A DNA stretch of 64,000 nt from Pseudomonas nitroreducens (lineage in GTDB: Bacteria; Pseudomonadota; Gammaproteobacteria; Pseudomonadales; Pseudomonadaceae), in the NCBI RefSeq assembly GCF_024170165.1, contig NZ_JALJXP010000006.1:1-64000 (forward strand), read 5' to 3'. Below the pieces are notes generated by a model. That model was not told the origin of the DNA, did not search any database, and saw nothing but the letters and a program-made list of their open reading frames with translations. Every line of letters starts with the position of its first letter. Within the stretch, counting starts at the first letter, position 1. Shown in pieces: positions 57,800 to 64,000 of this stretch. The position numbers and the translations under genes are program-made.

Positions 57800-57884
57800 C
57801 GGATACCGCCCGTAAAGTTTGCGCAGGATCGTCGGGCGATCTGTTGTAAATACTGAACGGTGTTGCCATGATACGTGGCACTTG

Positions 57885-57915
57885 GAACCCGCTCGGCTCA
57901 AGCCGCTGCGGGTTC
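57885..57915 (+). terminator. Hairpin between dadX and pauR
   Basis: GAACCCGC (57885-57892) pairs with GCGGGTTC (57908-57915), followed by a weak T-rich stretch (TGCCTTTC). It may end dadX or fold in the pauR leader. Confidence 0.5.
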
Positions 57916-57962
57916 TGCCTTTCAGAGCCTGCCTGATCACAAGAATAAGGAGGACCCCACCC

Positions 57963-58511
57963 TTGGACGTCGGTGCTCGTCTGCAAGCCATCCGTAAGCT
58001 CAAAGGTTTGTCCCAGCGCGAACTCGCCAAACGGGCGGGTGTGACCAACAGCACAATCTCGATGATCGAGAAGAACAGCGTCAGCCCCTCCATCAGCTCG
58101 CTGAAGAAAGTGCTGGGTGGTATTCCGATGTCCCTGGTCGAGTTCTTTTCCCTCGATCTCGAGCAGAGCAGCAACACTCCTGTGGTCTACAAGGCAGACG
58201 AACTCAGCGACCTGTCCAGTGGCTCGATCATCATGAAGCTGATCGGCAAGGACTACCCCAGCCGCGCCATCACCCTGCTCGACGAGACCTATCCGCCGGG
58301 CTCCGACACCGGTGATGACATGTACGCCCACGAAGGCGAAGAGACCGGCGTGCTGGTCGAAGGTCGTCTGGAACTGACCGTCGGCGACGAAACCTTCGTC
58401 CTCGAATCCGGCGACAGCTACTATTTCGACAGCACCAAGCCGCACCGCTTCCGCAACCCGTTCGAAGCTCCGGCCCGGCTGATCAGCGCGACCACACCGG
58501 CAAATTTTTGA
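57963..58511 (+). CDS. pauR: Polyamine-responsive regulator PauR
   Basis: PauR represses the pau polyamine-catabolic genes of Pseudomonas and responds to polyamines. The 182-residue protein has an N-terminal Xre-type helix-turn-helix (about 1-60; GLSQRELAKRAGVTNSTISMIEKN) and a C-terminal cupin sensor (about 110-180; HEGEETGVLVEGRLEL, STKPHRFRNP). The start is TTG 57963 with AAGGAGGA 8 bases upstream. Longer frames lack such a site. Its targets in this window would be kauB and pauB4. Confidence 0.9.
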   Translation: MDVGARLQAIRKLKGLSQRELAKRAGVTNSTISMIEKNSVSPSISSLKKVLGGIPMSLVEFFSLDLEQSSNTPVVYKADELSDLSSGSIIMKLIGKDYPSRAITLLDETYPPGSDTGDDMYAHEGEETGVLVEGRLELTVGDETFVLESGDSYYFDSTKPHRFRNPFEAPARLISATTPANF

Positions 58512-58683
58512 ACAGCCGGTAGGACCGGCCAGACCCGCTGCGACCTAATGCCGCAAGACCCCGCCAGAGGGTGCAATTGTTTCGAGCTCGCCGCCTTTGC
58601 CGTTATACTTGCGCCCGCTCGCGCGGCCCGAGACTGTGACTGCACCGCGACCGGGCGTGATAAGCCACGATGAGGGTGAAAGG

Positions 58684-59112
58684 GTGAACCTGATTAGAAA
58701 AATCCTGGCAGCCCAAGCTGCCGTACTGGCCCTGTGGGCAGTAAGCGTTCAGGCCGCGACCAACGATGACGCCATTGCCAAGCGTCTCGAACCTGTCGGC
58801 AAAGTCTGCGTCCAGGGCAAGGAGTGCGAAGGCGTTGGCGCCGTAGCAGCCGCCGGTGGTGGCGGTGCCCCGCGTTCGGGCGAAGAGATTGTCGGCAAGG
58901 TCTGCACCAACTGCCACGGCAGCGGCCTGCTGGGCGCGCCGAAAGTCGGCGACAAGGCCGAGTGGGGCAAGCGCGCGAAAGAGCAGGGCGGCCTCGACGG
59001 CCTGCTGGCCAAGGCCATCTCGGGTATCAACGCCATGCCGCCCAAGGGCACTTGCGCTGATTGCTCCGATGACGAGCTGAAAGCTGCGATTCACCACATG
59101 TCCGGCCTGTAA
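58684..59112 (+). CDS. cycB: Cytochrome c5-type protein
   Basis: A 142-residue periplasmic c-type cytochrome: signal peptide (about 1-23, ending VQAAT), heme motif CTNCH with the distal Met ligand probably in NAMPPKGTC, and two further cysteines (CADC) typical of c5. The start is GTG 58684, since the in-frame ATGs upstream are far from the signal peptide. It carries electrons to terminal oxidases. GAGGG is just upstream. Confidence 0.93.
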   Translation: MNLIRKILAAQAAVLALWAVSVQAATNDDAIAKRLEPVGKVCVQGKECEGVGAVAAAGGGGAPRSGEEIVGKVCTNCHGSGLLGAPKVGDKAEWGKRAKEQGGLDGLLAKAISGINAMPPKGTCADCSDDELKAAIHHMSGL

Positions 59113-59127
59113 TAGCCGACCTGTGCG

Positions 59128-59153
59128 AAAAAGCCGCCCAAGGGCGGCTTTTT
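59128..59153 (+). terminator. Terminator after cycB
   Basis: AAAAAGCCGCCC and GGGCGGCTTTTT flank an AA loop. Confidence 0.92.
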
Positions 59154-59250
59154 CATGCCCGTGATTTGTCACCGGGTGAGTCGCGGGAGCAACTTTTGCG
59201 TAAAGCCGGTCCAAACTCCTGTCGTTGAAACGAACCAGGAGGGATGCCCG

Positions 59251-61149
59251 GTGCAATCCTGCTCGATCGAAACTGCCGTCGAACAACTGCTGCAACGCCT
59301 GGACGGGCACATCCGCCTCGGCCTGCCGCTAGGGCTGGGCAAGCCCAACCAGCTGGCCAACGCGCTGTACCGGCACATCCGCGAGAACCCGCGCCGCCAG
59401 CTGACGCTCTATACCGCGCTGTCACTCGGCCGTCCGCAGGCCGGCGGCGAGCTGCAGCGGCGCTTCCTCGAACCCTTCGTCGAGCGCATTTACGGCGACT
59501 ACCCCGAGCTGGACTACCTGCACGACCTGCGCAGTGGCAGCCTGCCGGAGAACATCCGCGTCGAGGAGTTCTACCTGCAGCCCGGCAGCCTGCTGGACAG
59601 CGCCCCGGCGCAGCAGAACTACATCAGCTGCAACTACAGCCACGTGGCGCGTGACATCAATGCCAAGGGCGTCAATGCCGTCGCCCAGCTGGTGGCCCGC
59701 GACCCGGCCCGACCGGGCAAGCTCAGCCTGGCCTGCAATCCGGACATCACCCTCGATCTGCTGCCGATGCTGCAGCGCCGCCGCGCCGCGGGGGAAACCA
59801 TCGTCACCATCGGCGTGGTTCACGACCAGATGCCCTACATGCCTGGCGACGCCGAGGTCGACGAGGACTTCTTCGACCTGCTGGTGGACGCGCCGGGCGA
59901 CAGCAGCACGCTGTTCTCCACGCCCAATCTGCCGGTGGGCCTGCAGGATCACTGCATCGGCCTGCACGCCAGCGCCCTGGTGCGCGACGGCGGTACTCTG
60001 CAGGTGGGTATCGGCTCCATGGGCGATGCCCTCACCTCCGCGCTGCTGACGCGCCAACGCGACAACGGCGGTTACCGCGCGTTGCTCGACAGCCTCGATT
60101 CCACCGCCCGCCACGCCGGGCTGATCGAGCGCGACGGCGGCCTCGGAATGTTCGAACAGGGCCTGTACGGCTGCAGCGAGATGTTCGTTCCCGGTCTGCT
60201 GGCGCTGGCCGAGGCGGGCGTGTTGAACCGGCGGGTGGCGGCGCGGCCGGGCTCTTCGCCCACAGAGCCGGGCGTCTGGCTGCATGGCGGCTTCTTCCTC
60301 GGCCCGCAGGCCTTCTACCGGCGCCTGCGCGAAATGCCCCGTGAGGAACTGGCCGGGATCGGCATGACCGGCATCGGCTTCGTCAACAACCTCTACCGCG
60401 ACGAAGAGCTCAAGCGCGAGCAGCGGCGCGACGCGCGCTTCCTCAACAGCGCTTTCACCGTCACCCTGCTGGGCGCCGGCGTAGCCGATCAGCTGGAAGA
60501 CGGCCGCGTGCTCAGCGGCGTAGGCGGGCAGTACAACTTCGTCGCCCAGGCTCATGAACTGGAAGGCGGGCGCTCGATCATCATGCTGCGCAGCTGGCGC
60601 GAGTCCGAGGGCGAGCTGAGCTCCAACATCGTCTGGAGCTACGGCCACACCACCATTCCCCGGCACCTGCGCGACATGGTGGTGACCGAGTACGGCGTTG
60701 CCGACCTGCGCGGCAAGAACGACGCCGAGGTGATCGCCGCGATGCTCGCCGTGGCCGACTCGCGCTTCCAGGACGAACTGATCGCCCAGGCCCGGGAGGC
60801 CGGCAAGCTGCCGAAGGATTTCGAACTGGACGAACGCTACCGCCACAACACCCCGGAGCGCCTGCGCGAGGCGACTCGGGGACTGCGTGAGTTGCTGCCG
60901 GAATTCCCGTTGGGCTGCGACTTCACCGAGCACGAGCGCGATCTGCTGCGGGCGCTGGGCTGGCTGAAGAGCAAGCTGCGCCTGAGCGAGATACTCGAAC
61001 TGGGCAAGGCGACCCTGGATGCGCCGGAGCCGGGGGCATTCCCGGAGCACCTCGAACGCATGGGGCTGGCCAAGCCTGATGGATTGCGCGAGGAGCTCTA
61101 TCAGCGCCTGGTGCTGGCTGGCCTGAAAGCCAGCCAGCAAATCCTGTAG
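59251..61149 (+). CDS. Acetyl-CoA hydrolase/transferase-family protein, long
   Basis: A 632-residue protein with the AcetylCoA_hydro C-terminal half: GIGSMGDALTSALLTRQ, then SNIVWSYGHTTIPRH and VVTEYGVADLRGKNDAE. In the family a catalytic Glu forms a CoA thioester. This protein is longer than the usual 430-500 residues, with about 100-130 extra residues split between an N-terminal and a C-terminal helical extension. Start GTG 59251 follows AGGAGGGA. Substrate unknown. Its stop codon lies inside a REP repeat. Confidence 0.88.
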   Translation: MQSCSIETAVEQLLQRLDGHIRLGLPLGLGKPNQLANALYRHIRENPRRQLTLYTALSLGRPQAGGELQRRFLEPFVERIYGDYPELDYLHDLRSGSLPENIRVEEFYLQPGSLLDSAPAQQNYISCNYSHVARDINAKGVNAVAQLVARDPARPGKLSLACNPDITLDLLPMLQRRRAAGETIVTIGVVHDQMPYMPGDAEVDEDFFDLLVDAPGDSSTLFSTPNLPVGLQDHCIGLHASALVRDGGTLQVGIGSMGDALTSALLTRQRDNGGYRALLDSLDSTARHAGLIERDGGLGMFEQGLYGCSEMFVPGLLALAEAGVLNRRVAARPGSSPTEPGVWLHGGFFLGPQAFYRRLREMPREELAGIGMTGIGFVNNLYRDEELKREQRRDARFLNSAFTVTLLGAGVADQLEDGRVLSGVGGQYNFVAQAHELEGGRSIIMLRSWRESEGELSSNIVWSYGHTTIPRHLRDMVVTEYGVADLRGKNDAEVIAAMLAVADSRFQDELIAQAREAGKLPKDFELDERYRHNTPERLREATRGLRELLPEFPLGCDFTEHERDLLRALGWLKSKLRLSEILELGKATLDAPEPGAFPEHLERMGLAKPDGLREELYQRLVLAGLKASQQIL

Positions 61150-61250
61150 GAGCGGGCCATGCCCGCGAACCGCCGGTAGCCGGCCGTCACGCATGATTTC
61201 CTGTAGGTGCGCGTTTTACGCGCGATCGCGAGCATGGCTCGCTCCTACAG
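61145..61250. repeat. Cluster of three REP-like repeats
   Basis: TGTAGGAGCGGGCCATGCCC (from 61145), CTGTAGGTGCGCG (from 61201) and, inverted, GCGAGCATGGCTCGCTCCTA (from 61227). All are variants of the Pseudomonas REP with its GTAGGAGCG head. The first overlaps the stop codon of the upstream gene. Confidence 0.85.
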
Positions 61251-61270
61251 TGGGGGGATTTTCCGGCATG

Positions 61271-61304
61271 AAAAAAGGCGGGCCCTGTCGGTGCCCGCCT
61301 TTTT
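61271..61304. terminator. Terminator between hydrolase gene and xpt
   Basis: AAAAAAGGCGGGC pairs with GCCCGCCTTTTT across a loop; symmetric, so it serves both convergent genes. Confidence 0.9.
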
Positions 61305-61320
61305 CGTGAAACGCGCTGGA

Positions 61321-61935
<615 letters not shown>

Positions 61936-62062
61936 TCATTCTACAACGCCATTGGCCATCTGCGCGACGTTCCGACCAATGCAATTGCTGATCGACTGGA
62001 CAGTTTTTCGATGGATGGAAGTGTCGAGGATCGTCTGCCGGGGAATCTGTGCCTGGGCGTTG

Positions 62063-62155
62063 CCCTCTCCCTGAAGGGAGAGGGGACTGGATAGTGCCGG
62101 CTGAAACCACGGCATCAGCCGGCACGCACTGCTCCCTCTCCCTTCAGGGAGAGGG
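62063..62155. repeat. Compound inverted-repeat element
   Basis: CCCTCTCCCTGAAGGGAGAGG (62063-) and its inverted copy (to 62155) flank a central 11-bp perfect stem (62094-62104 with 62115-62125). Each arm is also self-complementary. The layout is that of a BIME- or MITE-like repeat. The surrounding intergenic sequence 61897-62202 holds nothing else I can support. Confidence 0.8.
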
Positions 62156-62202
62156 CGGGGGAGAGGGTGCCCAGCCCGGGAGTGATAGGTGGCGCGGAAA
62201 GA

Positions 62203-64000
62203 TCAGCGCTTGAGCATCGCCCGGATATCCGCCAGCGCCGAGTTGCCCTTGGCCACCTTGACCTCCTGCGGCGCGTCTTCCTGGCCTTCCCAGACCAGGT
62301 CCTCGGGCGGCAGTTCATCGAGGAAGCGGCTGGGCGAGCAGTCGATGATCTCGCCGTACTGCTTGCGCTTGGCGGCGAAGGTCATGGCCAGGTTCTTCTT
62401 CGCCCGGGTGATGCCCACGTAGGCCAGGCGCCGCTCTTCCTCGATGGTGTCGGCCTCGATGCTGGAGCGGTGCGGGAGGATTTCCTCTTCCACGCCGAGA
62501 ATGAACACGTAGGGGAATTCCAGGCCCTTGGAGGCATGCAGGGTCATCATCTGCACGCCATCAGCGCCTTCTTCCTCTTCCTGCTGGCGCTCGAGCATGT
62601 CGCGCAGCACCAGCTTGGCGATGGCCTGCTCGATGGTCATGTCGCCCTCTTCGTCGCGCTCCAGGGTGTTCTTCAGCGCTTCGATGAGGAACCACACGTT
62701 GCCCATGCGGAAGTCGGCGATCTTGTCGCTGGACGCGTTCTGCCGCAGCCAGTTCTCGTAGTCGATGTCCATCACCATGCTGCGCAGCGCACCGATCGGG
62801 TCGCTGCCGGCGCATTGCTCGCGGACCTTGTCGATGAAGCGCTTGAAGCGCTGCAGGCGCTCGATGTAACGGGCGTCCAGGTGCTCGGACAAGCCCAGCT
62901 CGCCGGAGGCGTTGAACATCGAGCAGCCGCGCTCGGTGGCGTAGTTGCCGAGCTTCTCCAGGGTGGTGGAGCCGATCTCGCGGCGCGGCACGTTGATCAC
63001 CCGGAGGAAGGCGTTGTCATCGTCCGGGTTCACCAGCAGACGGAAGTAGGACATCAGGTCCTTCACTTCCTGGCGTCCGAAGAAGCTGGTGCCGCCTGAC
63101 AGGTGATAGGGAATCTGGTGGTGCTGAAGTTTCAGCTCGATCAGCTTCGCCTGATAGTTGCCCCGGTAGAGGATGGCGAATTCGCTGTAGGGCCGCTGCG
63201 TCTTCAGGTGGATGGTGAGGATTTCCATCGCCACCCGCTCGGCCTCGGACTCCTCGTTGCGGCAACGGATCACGCGGATCGGGTCGCCTTCGCCCATCTC
63301 GCTCCACAGCTGCTTCTCGAACACGTGGGGATTGTTGGCGATGAGGATGTTGGCGCATTTGAGGATGCGGCTGGTGGAGCGGTAGTTCTGCTCCAGCATC
63401 ACCACCTTCAGCGAAGGGAAGTCTTCCTTGAGCTGCATCAGGTTTTCCGGGCGCGCGCCGCGCCAGGCGTAGATCGACTGGTCGTCGTCACCCACCACGG
63501 TGAAGTGCGCGCGCTGTTGCACCAGCATCTTCACCAGCAGGTACTGGCTGGCGTTGGTGTCCTGGTATTCGTCCACCAGCATGTAGCGCACGCGGTTGCG
63601 CCACTTGTCGAGGATCTCCGGGTGCTCCTGGAACAGCTTCACCGGCTGCAGGATGAGGTCGTCGAAGTCCACCGCGTTGTACGCCTTGAGCGTGCGCTGG
63701 TAGTGCAGGTAGACCATCGCCGCGGTCTGTTCCTTGGGATTGCGCGCCTTTTCCAGCGCCTCTTCCGGAAGGATCAGGTCGTTCTTCCAGCTGCCGATCA
63801 GGCCCTTGATCTCATCCAGACCGTCATCGCCGGAATACTCCTTCTGCATGATGTCGGTCATCAGCGCCTTCACATCGCTCTCGTCGAAGATCGAGAAGCC
63901 GGGCTTGTAGCCCAGGGCCGCGTGTTCCTTGCGGATGATGTTCAGGCCCAGGTTGTGGAAGGTCGAGACGGTCAGGCCCTTGCCTTCGCCGGGACGCAGC
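62203..64000 (-). CDS. rep: ATP-dependent DNA helicase Rep (partial at window edge)
   Basis: The C-terminal 598 residues of a UvrD/Rep-type helicase, cut at its 5' end by the window. Present are the segment LTVSTFHNLGLNIIRKE, DFDDLILQP, LVDEYQDTN (motif II), GDDDQSIYAWRGA (motif III), FYRLLVNPDDDNAFLRVINVPRR, TLHASKGLEFPYV and LAYVGITRAKK (motifs V-VI). Rep helps replication forks past protein roadblocks. Walker A lies outside the window. Rep is preferred to UvrD or PcrA because of the length of the sequence and the synteny with xpt. Confidence 0.93.
   Translation of the reverse strand, partial: LRPGEGKGLTVSTFHNLGLNIIRKEHAALGYKPGFSIFDESDVKALMTDIMQKEYSGDDGLDEIKGLIGSWKNDLILPEEALEKARNPKEQTAAMVYLHYQRTLKAYNAVDFDDLILQPVKLFQEHPEILDKWRNRVRYMLVDEYQDTNASQYLLVKMLVQQRAHFTVVGDDDQSIYAWRGARPENLMQLKEDFPSLKVVMLEQNYRSTSRILKCANILIANNPHVFEKQLWSEMGEGDPIRVIRCRNEESEAERVAMEILTIHLKTQRPYSEFAILYRGNYQAKLIELKLQHHQIPYHLSGGTSFFGRQEVKDLMSYFRLLVNPDDDNAFLRVINVPRREIGSTTLEKLGNYATERGCSMFNASGELGLSEHLDARYIERLQRFKRFIDKVREQCAGSDPIGALRSMVMDIDYENWLRQNASSDKIADFRMGNVWFLIEALKNTLERDEEGDMTIEQAIAKLVLRDMLERQQEEEEGADGVQMMTLHASKGLEFPYVFILGVEEEILPHRSSIEADTIEEERRLAYVGITRAKKNLAMTFAAKRKQYGEIIDCSPSRFLDELPPEDLVWEGQEDAPQEVKVAKGNSALADIRAMLKR

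Noticed and set aside
62063-62155. CRISPR array
   Set aside because: The repeats are inverted and only two, without regular spacers.

Overview
The window is a stretch of conserved chromosome from a high-GC Pseudomonas, most likely of the P. aeruginosa group. Gene content, order and protein sequence follow the P. aeruginosa PAO1 block that runs from the pst-phoU operon down to rep (recalled as roughly PA5369 to PA5296). It is not PAO1 itself: several PAO1 neighbours that I recall between pyrE and argB, and an aminotransferase next to kauB, are absent. Pseudomonas-type REP repeats lie between genes. I see no prophage, insertion sequence, integrase, CRISPR array, tRNA or secretion locus.

Layout. 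1-330: the 3' tip of a 23S rRNA gene, a complete 5S rRNA gene and its terminator. 352-8749: a small membrane protein, then the phosphate-uptake and signalling genes pstS, pstC, pstA, pstB and phoU, then a response regulator. PHO boxes precede pstS and pstC. 8873-13342: a secreted M23 peptidase, a CNNM/CorC-type membrane protein, and phoR-phoB (minus strand, PHO box upstream), which close the phosphate circuit. 13656-18651: a small secreted protein, ubiA-ubiC (ubiquinone), two tandem rubredoxins with rubredoxin reductase, an HU protein and an SCP2-like protein. 18733-25691: a YbaK-like/HDOD fusion, oxyR-recG, an epimerase, an AraC regulator and a LysE exporter.

25728-32292: on the minus strand yicC, gmk, rpoZ, spoT, ridA and a lipoprotein gene (ppGpp, GTP and RNA polymerase functions), divergent from rph and a DUF4870 gene. 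32366-35039: crc and pyrE (divergent), a DUF4124 protein and a thioesterase. 35048-41134: coaBC-dut-algC-argB on the minus strand and radC divergent. AlgC is the long form with a membrane-anchored N-terminal half. 41108-43257: a peptide-binding protein and a small gene that appears to start at CTG. 43623-44027: rpmB-rpmG.

44143-50707: polyamine and amine catabolism (cupin, kauB/pauC aldehyde dehydrogenase, MFS transporter, PLD-family lipoprotein, PauB-type FAD oxidase). 50858-58511: the Lrp-type regulator dadR, a YdbH-YnbE-YdbL envelope operon, the D-alanine catabolic genes dadA-ridA-dadX and the polyamine regulator pauR. 58684-64000: cytochrome c5, a long acetyl-CoA hydrolase-family protein, xpt and the 3' part of rep, which runs off the window.

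This is mostly ordinary core genome and I do not see a clearly new multi-gene system. The points most worth a second look are the enlarged PstC/PstA pair, the long AlgC, the YbaK-HDOD fusion with an altered HD motif, a probable CTG start, and a family of intergenic hairpin elements shared between distant sites. Gene names that rest on PAO1 synteny come from memory and were not searched.
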